A stretch of DNA of 64,000 nucleotides, from contig OY365815.1 of the NCBI GenBank assembly GCA_959347315.1, positions 20,446,803-20,510,802 on the forward strand, given 5' to 3'. A program made the position numbers and the translations under genes. The DNA comes from Bimastos eiseni (Eukaryota > Annelida > Clitellata > Crassiclitellata > Lumbricidae). Positions 48,001-63,000 of the stretch are shown here, piece by piece. How positions within the stretch are numbered: position 1 is the stretch's first letter; every line of letters begins with the position of its first letter. The notes beneath the pieces are model-generated. The model saw only the letters and a list, made by a program, of their open reading frames with translations. It was not told where the DNA came from and ran no database searches.

Positions 48001-51000
48001 AAATCAGACGGAAATTGCTTACCTTTGACAGTAAGCTTGACAGTAACAGTGTCAGCATCAAGTTTATTTGAAGCATTGCAAGTGTAATTGCCACTGTCAG
48101 ATACTTGTGCCTGTGCTATCTTCAATGTGTTATTAACAGTGTTCTTTGAGAAACTGCCATCATGTTCTAAGACGATCTTCTTATTATTTTTCAGCCAGTC
48201 AATGGTCAAATTTCTCTTTTCTTCTGTGTCCGTAATAGCACTGCAGTGGAGTAGGACATCAGTTGAAGCATTGACTGTCTGAGGCACTGGAACTTCAGTG
48301 ATTATAGTTCTATCTGAATAATCAGACACCCATGATGCAGTTAGTTTCCATTATCACATAGATAAGCAAGTAAGTAACGTTCAATGATTCCTCTAAGCTG
48401 TGCACATGTGCGCGCACAAGGGTTGTGGAGCGAGTACACGCATTAAATAAGTGTGCGCACACAAAAGTTTTTGCAAAAATAATGAGTCACGATTTTTTAT
48501 TATGAAACTATGTAAATCGAGCCTCCTAGCCCGCTGCGGTCTGCCTTACTCCAGAAACGTTGGTTCCTTGACTAATATGTCCCCTAATAGCTTATCTTCA
48601 GACAAAGGAATTTTCTCCATTTATCATAATTTATCAACATAAACTTTTGGATATGGTCTTAATTTAACTATCATCGCATTCAGCTCGGACCTGATCGCAA
48701 AATTGAGAACCCTTTATAAAATGTTGCACAAAATAATTTCTTGTGATCACTATCTCCAAAAAATTAGAGGGAACATTGTAATGTCTATGTTAGAAATTGT
48801 AGGCACTGGTGGGTCACAGTGGTCAGACAACAAGAGCAAAAAAGTAAGAAAAGGTTTTAATGTGCTTGTGGTACAGAAACTAATTTACATAAAAAACTAT
48901 TTTCTGCTAGAATGTATTAAGCATATTCCCAATTTTATGCTAAGTGATCTATGTTAAGTGTGTTCTTCATTGTATTCGCCCATGCATCAGGATATATGAT
49001 GGGTATATAACCGTATATTATTACCGAAAATGCTCACCTGTACATAATGACAAAACTAACATAATAATATATGGTTTCACAGTTGCAATGAAAGGAAATT
49101 ATAATTGAGTATCTCATAAGCCTAAAAAAGCCACCAAGTAAATATGAGCAACACAGAAACTGGAAGGACAGATGCTGTAAAATCTACTGAAGGCGCCTAT
49201 AATATGAATAGCAATAATCTGAAGCCTCACTTCGAACAAGGAGGTTTCCACTTGCTTCATCGTGACCGAATTTGTTGTTGGTTACACAGAAGTAGGTGCC
49301 CTCATCTTCCGCCTTAGCATTCTGAAATGAAAAGCATTCAGTTTTTCAGTGACTTGTTTTACAGATTAATCCATATTAATTTAAATTCTGATTGAGAGCG
49401 CTTGCTTCTCATGACAGGCAATAAGTCCATTGGCCTTAGGATTGCAGGCAACCCACAATTCTACCTAGATAGTTAACAAATATCTTCAATACTCCACAAA
49501 CAAATAAATTTGATTAAATTCAGCAAATAAAGCTGAATATACTGATAAGCATTTGAACTACATAATAGCTCTATTTTCATAAAAAAATAGAACAACAATA
49601 GAACCTAGATCAGAATTCAGTATACTATTTAACATCCTCTTAGAGATGGACTGAGAAGTCCAGATCAAAACCAACCATCCAGATCAAAACCAACCATCCA
49701 GATAAGTTCAGATCAAAACCAACCATCCAGATCAAAACCAACCATCCAGATCAAAATCAACCATCTAGATCAGTCCAGATCAAAACCAACTATCCAGATC
49801 AGTCCAGATCAAAACCAACCATCCAGATCAGTCCAGATCAAAGCCAACCATCCAGATCAAAACCAACCATCCAGATCAGTCCAGATGCCAAAGAGAAATT
49901 GCAACAAATTATTCTTCAATATAGAGCACAGTTCAAGAGTAGGACACTGAGTAGACATCAGAATACATCACCGATACTGATCAACAATTTAATGACCAGC
50001 TGCACTGGTCACAGTCACCATTATGACACACTCATGACATGAATTATTGTCAAAGTGATAAGAAGAATTTCTGAAGACAATTTAAAATGCACCAGAATTT
50101 GCAAGTTGCCGCTGTTCTCCAAAATGAACCGGTCACCAGAGAATTCCTTTGCGGTGGTACTATTTGACCCTATTTTAGCCCTTGTCCATGTGATCGTAGG
50201 TTTTGGTGCTCCAAAGACCTGGCAGGTCAAGGTAACATTCCGACGTTCAGCAACTTTTACAACATCCTGGGGAGATACAATGAAATTGGGAGGTAATGCT
50301 AAAAAAAATGAAATAGATAAAACATTGAGATCAAGAAATCATCTTCACAACAACTGTAATTAAATGATTCATATCAAGAAATTATCTTTGCAACAATTGT
50401 CATTAAAAGACTCATAGCAAGAAATTATTTTTGCAATAATTATAATTAAAAGATTCATATCAAGAAATTATCTTTGCATCAATTGTAATTAAAAAATTCA
50501 TATCAAGAAATTATCTTCTCAGCAACTTTGGTTACATAGCAAGTGAAGCAATTGTATGCTGTTCTGTAAGAGTATGAACTTGTCTTTACATTACAAACAA
50601 GCAGTAAGTAAATGCACAGATTAACATAGAAAAACTATCAAATTTTAACATACATTAATCACTGATTGTTGTAACAGTAGCAAGTGCTTACATAAAATAT
50701 CTAGAAAGCCTCATATTGTACAATCTCAGTTGCGATTGGAGTGAAAAAAATGTGAGTGAAATTTGTAAAACACTGATAGAGTCCATAGCTGCAGTCATCT
50801 CCAAAATCACAAAATGACAGCGTCGATTTCACATGATATATATTATATATAACACGTACCTATAGAATACAGCAAATTTCAAACTTGCACATTAGGATCA
50901 ATTTTGGACAGAGAAAATAGAGCTAACAACTAGAAAAGCAAGAAGGAAACAAGTCGCCCAACTAAAGAATCATCGGAACGAGATGGTCTAGCACAAATTA

Positions 51001-54000
51001 AGGTGGAACATCAACTCTTTCGAGGTTATGATCAATCTGGTATCGTATGTACTGTATGTGCAAATTAATATTAAAACAATATGTATATAACTTTCAAAGT
51101 TCAATTTAAAACTAATTAAATTCATTTTAATAAGATCATACATTGGAGCAGCTTATTTTGATGCATGCATGCCGACACTCATAAACGCACACCTGCACAG
51201 GTGCTAAAAGCTAATCAACGGTTTACTGACCTAGGACATTGAGGAAGGCATTCACAAAGATGTATCCATGTATATTGCTCGCATTGCACTGGATGACCTG
51301 CGCATCTGTCCTAGTGACATTTCGATAGATGAGATAATCTCTTCCTATGCTTCTCCGTTGCTCAGGTGGCAGTTCTTAAAATAAGCAACAAGCAAAAACA
51401 CTTGGAACGAAAATATTACTTTACAACTGTGTGCATGATCTCATGAATCTGCTCAGAATATGTAATGTAATGTAAATCTTCAAAAATTTCTCAGTGCCCA
51501 GAAATGTGTTGAGATCCCAATTTCATTTGAGCCACCATGGATCGATGGCACCAGTTCATTGGTAACAGTGATTTAAAAATCATCAGAGATCGGGCTGCAA
51601 CATTGATATGATTCAGGTGACACGGTATAGTCTTAACAGAATTTCAGCATAGACAATCAGACAGAAAAAAAAGTTTATTCAAGAATTTTTTAATTGTAAT
51701 TTAAAACAAGTTTCAATGTCTTGCAAATGATAACATCAAGCAACTAATGCAGCAGATTTTCCACCTAATGTACATTCAACCCAACTGCAAGTCATGAATA
51801 ACACTTCAGCCAACATTCCCTTTCCAGACCATGCTTACATTTGCCAAATCAATCGGTAAAAGAGATGACTCAGTCTTCACTCATTATATCATTTTCCAAA
51901 CAGGGTTTGCATTGATTTCTCAGCACTGTGTCGTACTACATACTGACTGAAAGTTACCTTGGACAGGTATGCCATTTATATACCAGGCGATCTCTGGCTT
52001 TGGTTGACCAATTGCTTGACAATCAAAGCGAGCATATTCTTCCTCTGACGTGTTGACGTCCGATGGTGGTATGCCATCTTTCCAGTATGGTGCAGCTGAA
52101 GATGCGAAAAAGTAAGTAAGTAAGTACATTCTTTATGAACACCACATTTGGTGTGAAAAATTATCTCATTGGTTTGAGAATTACAGATTTTGCCTACAAA
52201 CCCCAAGCAAATACTCTATTAGATTTGCAGGGTATACGATGTGGAATAGTATACCAATATAAATCCATCATTCATCCTCACAATGTTCCAATCCCTGGAA
52301 AGGCAAATAGACCCTCAGTCTCAATTTCATAGATTCACTAACTATATTTCTTGACAACAACTTACACAAACATTTCAATACCAAAGTAGATATAAGAAAA
52401 TTAGCCAGATATTGAATGCCCCTATCAAGAATAGTCAGAGAGCATCCTCCAGGGCCATACCGAGGAGGGGCCAGTGGGGCCGTGGCCCAGGGTACAAATA
52501 TGAGGATGGAATAACTTATTATTCCATAAAATGCACTATTTTCAAAGTGTGGGGTGCAAGATTGATGCTAGGCATAGGGTGTAATTACACCCTCTTTATA
52601 GAAGAATTCTTAATTCCTAATCTTCCTATGTAATGCATGGCATCTCTTTTTACTGTAATCAGGATCGCGATAGGAAGTAAATCATATGCCAGAGGAGAGC
52701 TGCTCACATTCAACACGAAGAGTCACAGTTCGTGAAGCCTCTGAGACGATGTTAGTTCCAGTGCACTTGTAGCTTCCGACGTCTGTGTAGTCTGTGTCTG
52801 GAATTATGATTTCCTGTCCATAAGGTTGGATGATCACCTTCGATGGAAGCGGTGCATCCACACGAGTCCAGTTCACGGTTGGTGTCGGACTGAAACAGTC
52901 ACACCATCAGTAGTAGTTTCAGCAGACACACCAACCAAATGCCACAACACGGTCACACTGTGGTGATATACTATTAGCATCACGATAGGAAGTACATCAT
53001 ATGCCAAACTCTCAATTAATCTTACTAGGATATATTATATGTGCACAGTATACAATACATGCTAAGTTTTATCACCCTTGAGAGATTCGACATATGTTTT
53101 AAATGTATCTAGCCATATAAATATGTAACACATACTTATATATATATATACACAGATCATTATTTGAATGGTGTGTGATTGCTAGTGACCACCTCTCAAT
53201 AATATGCTACAAATAAGCTGCAATGTTTTCATTTACAAGGAAGCTAGCTATTGTAATGAGAAACCATCAAGAGCCAATTAACGGCCTTTTCCAGCAATAA
53301 TCATGAGCAGTATTATTCTTTTAAATCTTAATCTCGAAATTTCTACAATATCCATAAAAGCGATGTTGCAAGAAACAGCAAATTCACAGGAACATAACTA
53401 AACAAAATCAGAGGGCAAAGATCCAGATAATCAGGTAGACAGACATTCACATGGATAAGTTGTATTGTGCTTAGGGTTGCAACCACGAGGTAGGTAGGGG
53501 AGGAGGGGAGTCAGGATATGATTTGCTACAAAGCAGTTTTTAGCTTTCAGCGAAAGACTTGTGGGGAGATTGCAAAAGTTGAAGTTTTTGTGAGTTTGTT
53601 TTGAGGGATCAGATGTTTGTCTTTAATACTGATATGACCAGTCTGTAAGACAATGGCAAACAACTGAGAGTCAATTGAAAGATTGCTGTAAACTGACAAT
53701 CCAGAGAAGATGCATTTCATTTTCTTTAACGCTCCTTTAAGAGCCACTTCATTTGTGTTTGACTTTGGCCACATCAGTTTTGGTGCCTCATGTCTTGTTT
53801 GTCCTGCAAAGCAGAAAGTGCAGAAAGATTAGCACTAAACTAGAATAGTCATTGTTACAAATCCACCCTGCAAAATAATATTCTTTAGGTTGACATACAA
53901 CGTCCACATCAGCTCAACATGCTTGAATTTGCTGTTGCCAGATCAAACAGCAAGCAAGCAAGTGAACTACTAATCATGCCACTGCTGCTGTAAGAATCCA

Positions 54001-57000
54001 ACCTATGTAGGTTGTCAACTGACAAAAAGTAAAGACACAGTCTGGCTATGAAGTGCAGTGCAAAAATATTGTTGTGAATCTTTATGCGACCAGAAAAATT
54101 CATCCAATATTTTGTACATTTCATTAGAGCACGATCAAAATTGAGACTCCAGTTATCATTCTGCAGCCTGGTAAATAATCAATCTCTTGTAGTCCAAAAT
54201 CATAGTCAGAGTAGCAATGAACGAGGACACAGCAGAAACAAGACTAGGTATACTGAAGAATTACAAAACATTCTTCTTGTGATAGGCAGACAAGCATAAA
54301 TCAAATTATGCAAAAGATTCTGACTACACAGAGGCTTTGCTTCAGTTGCTGAATAACTAAAACTTAAATTTTTCATTCCTATATCAATGTTCGGTTACAA
54401 ATGCAAAAGTTTAAGTATACTCTCTGGCAATAAGTTGGCTGGCAATTGTGATTTTGATTCAGTCAGTAGCCATTGCAAAATAAAAGTCAGGGCATTGAAC
54501 ATTTTAGAACAGGGAACTCATTTGATAGTCCTTCCTTTCATTTGGTGAATCTGGTTTCATGTTCTGCTATGATCATTCTGCCATAGGCACCTAATTATAA
54601 CTATAAAATTCCACGAATTCAAATCTTTTAATATCCAGCCAACATTTTTAGTTGTGTGCAGTGTGTTGATGAGAAGTATTAAGTCCTTATGAAATACAGA
54701 ACAATTATATGAACTACGTGAACTATTTAGAAACTCTATTGTTCCTGTCGAATTCGTACGAAGTCAACTTCATGAGGCATAGGAAAGCATAAAAACACTT
54801 GGACCATGGATTCTCTTTTGAAGTCTTGTCTTCATTCGTCTACTCCAGATGAGTTGTTTCCATTCTTTCCTAGATGAGTTGGCAATATTAGAGATAACAT
54901 TGCAAATGCTCATCCTCATGAGATATCCATCCTTACAATGTTTGGCTACAATCAATTTAGCTACAACTTGGCTTCTGAAGTTAGAGTTGGAGAATGGAAA
55001 CAGTGCATGAAATATTAAATTAAATTAAATTAAAGCAGAAAATTACACTATGGATGAAAAGAATCTTGTCTCCAGTTACCTGAGATGGGCTGAGGAATAA
55101 TCTTTTGATCATCGCCCTGAACAAGACTTCTTAGATCAGAATTCTGGGCAATGCAGAGATAATTACGCCCCCCTAGTGAATCTTCTGCCAGCACATTTGC
55201 AAAATGCAAGCCTCCTATAAACCATGCAAAGCAAATACATCGGTTAGTCAGATCATAACCACAGAGCAAAGCGACCGTTGTGATCCAATCGACAACTCAA
55301 TCAACTGACTGAAAAGTAAACTGGATTAGTTACATAAGCATGCTTGAGTGGGTTATGGATATATGGTTAGCCAATGCCTAAATCTTGTTAACCAATCAAA
55401 ATTAGCAGACAAAATCAATTAACAAACACAAAACTGATTAGTAGCCACCATAGTAATAGTAAAAACACAAATAAATACCATGCAGTGAGATTAGTTGCAT
55501 ATTACATAACGACATGAATCCTTTAAGGACCTAATTTCTGCCTGAATGCACTTCAACCTTTCAGTTGCTCAAGTGTTAATGCAACAAAAACTGATTAAAT
55601 TTAGTAATTAAGGAAACAGTGCAAAAACCAGGAATCCAGATCAGACAAAGTTTGATGACTGCATTGTCTGTTGCAATAAACTGCCAAAATCACAATATTT
55701 TTAAAATTTCTTAAATTGTCAACATTTTCCTTCCTAAACGCCTGGAATTGGTCAAACATTATCATCGAATGAAGTGGACAATTTAATTATAGTAGCATTC
55801 ATTATTTGCCAGAGATATAAAACTGAATTGGCCTAAGCGCCTGTGTGTAATAAGTTTATTTAACGAAGCATCCAAGACAAGGATGATATGCGTGAATTGG
55901 CATAAGCAACTTCAATTTACTTTATATTGCTGGCATTCCTTCCCAATTCACTATATACCTAGTGACTGGCCCCCTCTATGACAACATTCAAACCATTGTC
56001 TTCCTGCTGAAAGGTTCTCTGTAGCAGCCCACCCTATTGACTCACTGTCACGTGATCTCTGTCCATGAATGTCGGCCAACCGACTCAGTCTTAACTCCTC
56101 TAGGCCTCAACTGCTCTGGTTAGGAACCAACAACAGTTCCTCAAACTTCATCTCCCTCTTCTGATGCCAATGGCTGCAGACTTCACATGTTCATCTAGTG
56201 TCCACGACTTGCCATGGATGTCACCCTTGATAACACCTGGTCGTCCTCTGAGCACCTCATGCACATGATTCATTCATGTTACCATCACCTGTCATGAGAA
56301 GATCAGTTACCTTTTCTTTCCATACAACCATAATTAATCAGCTGTCTAATTGACTACTGCAATTGACTGAGCTTCTCAAGGCACATTTATCCTTCCTTCA
56401 GTCAGTTATCAACTCGGCAACTCAGGCTGCTCGCCTGCCTCACAACTCCCACAGTTCTATCCACATGACTGATGTCCTACAGTGACACATGAGCCTCTCA
56501 TATCCAGTACAGGGTATAACTTTTAGTCCTGAGAACTCAACAGGCTCAAACTCTTAATAAAAATCGTCACGAAATAATGCACAAATTTTGGTCCGTTCCT
56601 AATACAAAATGATCTAACATTTCCTGCCTTTAAAAAAATAGGGCCAAACTCGTTTTATGTAATTGGATGTGACTTTAATTTTTAGCAACATCAAAGCACA
56701 GCCAGCAATACCTTTTCAGGAAGGATTAGTAACCAAGCGAATTCATAAAGCTTCAGTCCAAAGCTACTCACGATTCAATCTCATCATGACCAAGATAAAT
56801 GTGCAACATGACAGCAATGCATCCAACAAGCGTTGTTGATTTGAACCCGGCATGCTTGGGTCAATCAAGTCACATCTCTTGCAGTTACACAGCAGCAGCA
56901 GCAACTACAGCATCCAGTTACAAATGGTCTACCTCGTCGCTGAATGGGAATGATTCTCTGGTCTTCACCCTGCATTACGCTGCGAATGACCTCATTAAGA

Positions 57001-60000
57001 GAGGCACACACGTAACTAGTGTGCCTATCGGACAGGCCATCCTCCACTCTTACATTGGCAAAATGGAGATTGCCTGTAACAAAGTCAGAACGTAAAGGGA
57101 AAAGACTGTCTATTTAGCCACAGCCAGTATGGAGACGATGCACAAACAAATGTTTCGATTATAAATTCCTTTCAAATGGTCTCAAGAGAATCTCCATGCA
57201 ATGACCTGTGTAAGGTTCATAATTTCTCTTTGCCACGTTGAAGAATTTTTCGAGAAATTTACACAATACGAAGCACAGACTGTTAGAAATTGCTTCCTTC
57301 ACAGTCAGAGTGAAGCTGCATAAAAATTCACTTAAAACAACAATGATGCCAAGTATATTAGGACATGATGGTTATAGATGAACAATGCGTCTGCATCAAA
57401 GACAACAATAGTCCATTCCCCAGTAGAAACAATCTATGAGAAGTGTCCCATCTTTCCCAGTGTCTCCAAACCGTAAACTAACTGAACACCGTTTGCTGCT
57501 ACGAATTGGACTAGATATTACTACCAAACAAGATGTTAGATAAAATTCTACATAAATTTTCCTGCCTTCATAGTCTTGTGAGACTCTGTCAGTGTCATCA
57601 ATGGACTTCAGTCGATTTCCCTCTTTGCTCTCTGCCCAGTAGACGGTTGCCTGTGGATAGCTGGGCGGTGGCTGACAGTTAAGTGTAAGCGGCATCCCCA
57701 CAATTGGTCGGTGGATCGTAGGTTCTTTAACTGATGGGAAAGGTTCCATGACTAGATAAAACAAATTCAAAACAAGTCAGCCATCAACTATTGATTTGCA
57801 TCTCTTCAGCTATTGGAGACGGCACCAAGTCTCTGCACGAACGTGTTTCTAGGTTGAAACCCAGCAGCTGCTTTGGGATTGATCCAAGAGATTGATGGTG
57901 ATAATGTTACCCATCACATGGAAGCTAAATGCCTTTATTGCCAATTGCAAACTAACGAATAAATTAGAGCAGTTTCAAATCAAGACAGAAATTTTACGAG
58001 AATTCTGGCATCAGTGCTTAATCTCGCTGAGCACTCCATGACGTTATACTAACCCGCTTTCTTGAGGATCGTCTTGATGCTCATTGCACTTCCGAAGTTG
58101 TTGGTTGCAATGCATTGGTAGACACCTTCATAGGAACTGACAGGGTTAGTGATTACAATCGTCCCAAAATCAATCGACTGCTTGATGTCAATGTCGTTGA
58201 TCGTCAGAGGCTGGTCGTTCTTCATCCATTTATATCTGTAGCATGCAATAAAGTTGCAAAAATCACGCATTCGTGAACCTACACCATATTACTGAGTAAC
58301 AATACTGACACAATGAATAACATTGCTACTAAGTTACTCTGAATCCATGCAATGGGTCAAGTGACATTTTTCAGCCACAAAATTTATTATACAAAAGTTG
58401 CAAAACTGATGGACTGACATTTCAGTATCTGATCTTACTGCACCAGTCAGTCTCTGATAACAGAGAAGTCAATCAGCCACAATAACTGGGCAATATGAAC
58501 CTCAACATATCTACACCCCCATAAAAATCAATCAGAACCCAGTGAAAATGTAAACCCATATCCTTTTGCATTTAACAAAGGACTTGCATAATACCTCATG
58601 GTTACTTCAACTCAAATAGAATGCGTCTATTCATTCATTCGTACACAAGAAACTATCAGAATATTTTGTTTGGGCCAAGAAAAATAGTTTGCACCTTTCT
58701 ATATTTTTATTCTAAAACAGAAATCTCCAAAAGTCCAGCCATTGATTAAACCGGCTATTACAGAGATTTAGTGGCCAGCTCAATTGTTGAGCGACAGGTT
58801 TTTAAATCCAGGGTGACCATGCCACAATTAAAGTTCCCAATCATCCTCTGCACAATGACTCCACTTGGCATCGTGTTTTAGCAGTGGCACGAAGCGTCAG
58901 CACTTTGGTGATTTGAAACCCATAGTTTTTTAGTTCCTGTGCCATGCCGTGTAGATGCACAACAGGAGTTTGAATGTGGGATATGTCAATTTGGAGATCA
59001 AATTATAGATTATTTAGACATCACTCATAAAGAATGCTTTACATTGATCTAAAACTCAAGTTTAAGCAGAAAAGAAAGAGCAAGATATGAAACCTTCAGG
59101 TCTAATTTCTGATAGCCATATCCACGAATATTCTGTTGCTTTTCTTTGGGTTACAAGAAACTATACATGTATCAGTTTGGTCAGCTATGGCTTTAAAGTT
59201 GCATCCAATTCATTTAACGCTATCTTCATTCGCTCGTGAATAGGCTTGTGCCCTGCGCTTGTCTTTCAAGCGGCTCATTTGAAGTTTAGAGATCGCAATT
59301 AACCCTGCATTAGGCTTTGACACTCTTGTCTTAATCAACAGCATGTGAATGAAAACAAGTCCAGTCCATAAAAATCGAGAAGTGTGTTCCAACCAAACTG
59401 GCCGCAGGTCCCATGGTAGACCTTTTGATGAAAACCAACTCATTCGTGGAGCGCAGCAGCACTTAATTGCAGATCGTACTAATCGATTGCTGGACATTCT
59501 GTCTGGCTCAATATTTCTTGTTCATCCCACAGCAAGCCAGTAGAATGGAGACGAAGCACAATGGCTCATTAGCACAATGGCGCAAACAGCCAACAGCTCA
59601 AGAAGAACACATCTGCTTAAGCTAAGTGAATGACTGAAGAACCGAATGTAAAGCTTGATCTATCTACGACTGATGAGCAAAAATTTTAAAGCCGATTCTA
59701 ACTACGTCTGAATCACAAATTGTAAAGGTGATATATCTATCTAGTACTGAAAGATAGAAATGTAAAGCTGATTCTATCTAAAACTCAAAGATAGAAATGT
59801 AAAGATGAATCTATCTAGGATTGTAAGATAGAAATGTAAGACTGAATCTATCTAAGGCCGAAAAATAGAACTGTAAACTTATTCTATCTATGACTAGGGG
59901 AGACTGGAAATGCAGAGCTCATTCTATCTGTGACTGAAGAACATAAATGTAAAGCTGATGCTTTCACAGACTGGAGGACAGAATGTAAAGCTGATCCTAT

Positions 60001-63000
60001 GGTTTCAGACTTAAGTTGAGAAATAAACAATTTAAAACATGTGTTCTGGTATTAAACCAGCGGTGCTTACTTGACCAGTGAACAAGGTTAATCGATTAAC
60101 AATTGACAAATTGGAGGAAATTAAGAACTGTAATATTCTGAACAGACTTCATTTGACCTGACCCAATCAAATCCAAGAAGTTCACAAATTATGGTCTGGT
60201 GAAACCATATCCAGCTTCAATTGCAGCTGAGGGGAGACATGTAACAGCCCTTACCAATAAATTATAGCAAAGTTACATGAATTAATTATAAGCAGAGGAA
60301 TTTATCATATGATCCCCTATTTTAGATATGAATGGCAACTGGGACACCCTGGATGCTAAGAGTATCAACACTAGGCCTACCAATGTTTGAGTTTTGCACT
60401 GGTAGTTTCCTGACAAACGGCATATTCAGTTACTGCAACCTGGTCTCATACTTCTTCATCCTGCTTGGATGTTGTGGATATTCCATTAAGCAGAATCCAC
60501 CCTTTCACCATTCCATATACTGAAATGACTATGATCTGGGTTCTCCTTCCTTTGACCTCCCACATACATAGTCAATTACTGAAATTGTTCTGTCAAATAC
60601 AGGGCAACCCAATCTACCCTCTTACAGCCCTCACCATTTGCAGGAATATAATTCTTTTATCAATCCAATTAACTTAATTTAACTGCTCTTTCCTATCCTG
60701 AAAACCTTTTTAACCCAATATCAATACAATGGAGCTCTAGAGGAAAACAGAATTGCCTGAGGGGCCTGGCCCTCTGTAAAGTTTTTACCACTGAAGCCCT
60801 ACAGTACCCACTACCCAGGAATTCAAAGTATTAGCAGCATGCAACAAGAAATGGGCTTTGAATTCTTTCACACATATATGGACTGGATAAACTAACTATA
60901 GACCAGTAACCAATGTATCCTTATCAAAGATCATTGAAGTGGCCAATCGACTAGCTGGCCACCTGGAGAGGAACAACCTCCTGCTATGGTGCCAGTCAGG
61001 AATGGAGGTTCCATTCCTGGAAAACACTGCTGCTTCGCCTCCTATCAGACATCTGTGGGGCAATCGATCTTTCAGAGCTCACATTGCTGACAATTTTGAC
61101 GTCAGTGTCGCTTTTGATACTGTAGCCCATGGCATCTCACTTTAACAGTTGCATGTAATGTTTGGGGGGGCTGTGTGGGGTTTCCTTTAACGGCTCACTT
61201 CCTTCCTTAGAGGGTGTGTATGCTTAGCAAGTTTTATGGCCCTACGAGGTCTAGAGGGACTCTGCCCCGTACCATCTCTCTAGGGCTCTGTCCTTGGTCC
61301 ACTCATGTAGCATCTAGACCTCTGGGCTTTCCACAATTCTGGCAGAGAATGGAGTCCAAGGCCAGCTTCATGGGGATGATATACAGATATATATCCACCG
61401 CTGTTCCAGATGATATACAGATATATATATATCCACTGATGGTCCGCAAATGCTCCTTTGGCTGTTGGTCATGAGCACTTCTTAGCAGTTATCTCAATAA
61501 GGTTTTATATAAATTTGTCAACGATTAAACAAACATAGAAGAAACTCAACAAAGTCTATTTTCTGCAATTATCATAATTGGGATAATGCTATATAAGCCA
61601 TTTGCTGCCATTAGATCAATAAAAAAAACTAACATATACATGCTAATTAGCAAAACAGCAAGCAAAATAAAACAAATGACACAACAAAACACACTTAGAA
61701 CCATTATTTCCAATTGAAGGTGATCAAAGGTGAAAAATAAAAGTCAGAAAATCAGAAGCATAAACATCTGAAACCACACAACATAAAGAGAACATCCAGA
61801 TGACATCTTCAAGATTCAGTCGTTAATAGCAGAGAAATATTTCCTACTGTCAGTGAGTAAATAACGCCTTTATCAAACTGAAATGATCTTACGAATTGCT
61901 TGATGTGACGATATATTATATTATCATAAAGTATTGTAAATAAAATTCTGTGCATTATTCTAAAACGACAACAGTGCAATTGTATTGGTAGGTGCCAAAT
62001 GTCCAGTTTACAAGCTATTGCAGAAAATCTGCAGCATTTGAATAAAGCAGAACCAGTGGGTGATAAGGAATAAATTAAATTGTCTCATACTCATCATGGG
62101 ATGTAGATGACAAAAATTCTATTCACACTATTTCATAAAGTAGCAATGCTAAGAAATGTGTAGTCTTGCAAAGGCGATAAGCACACTACTGGTCTCGTTG
62201 TTTACATCCATCTGAATGATCTGATGCCAATAGCAAAACCAGATTATAAATTACATCAGGGTCACCAAGATAAAGGAAGTAACGAAGGATGATAAACAAC
62301 AATTGATTGTTGCCTGAATTCAAATCTAGAAATCACTCACAAATAAAGATAGAATGCATCAGTCAGAAAGAAGTGACATAGAGAGAAAAACAGTCAATAA
62401 ATGACAGAGAGAGAAAAACAGTCAAGAAGTGACAGAGAGAGAAAAACAGTCAACAGGTGACAGAGTGAGAAAAACAGTCAACTCACACTGGCTTTGGATC
62501 AGCCACAGCCACGCAGGGCAGAGTTACCGCCTCTCCTAGCTTGAATGCCACTTCCGGTGCAGACTGCTGGCTTATCGCTGGTGGTAGGGTAACTAAATAT
62601 ATATAGAGATGATAAAATCATACAATATTCAAAGCAAAACTACCACCACTTGACAACACAAATGTCTACAGCAAAAACAACATCATAACAGTGAAGCAGC
62701 TAATTGCAACATTTGTCATCTTTCCTTCTGAAAAATGTGAACATTTGCATGAAACTAACTTAACATTTTTAATTTAGAAAGAACTTGAGTTTACTCTTCC
62801 TAGAAATCACTACAGTGCTTAGATAACTTTGCCGGGGACAAGCGTTACTCTAAGTTACTGAAACTTACTGTCAGAAGAGTTTGATGAAATACGCTTTAAA
62901 AAACATTTGCACGTAAAAATGCGGAAAGAATTTGATTCAAAGATGACAAATGTTGTTGGATCTGTTGAAATAAAACTTACGATGGAGCAGGTTCCCCAGC

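Noticed and set aside
49660..49890. Regularly spaced repeats that could suggest a CRISPR array
   Set aside because: The units are directly tandem with no unique spacers, and the window is animal DNA; it is a minisatellite.
58300..62370. Further copies of the Ig1 first-half exon in the large intron
   Set aside because: I looked for splice-flanked segments with a matching P-P...G-E-x-V-x-x-P-C pattern and saw none; a donor-like site near 60072 has no open Ig-like sequence before it.
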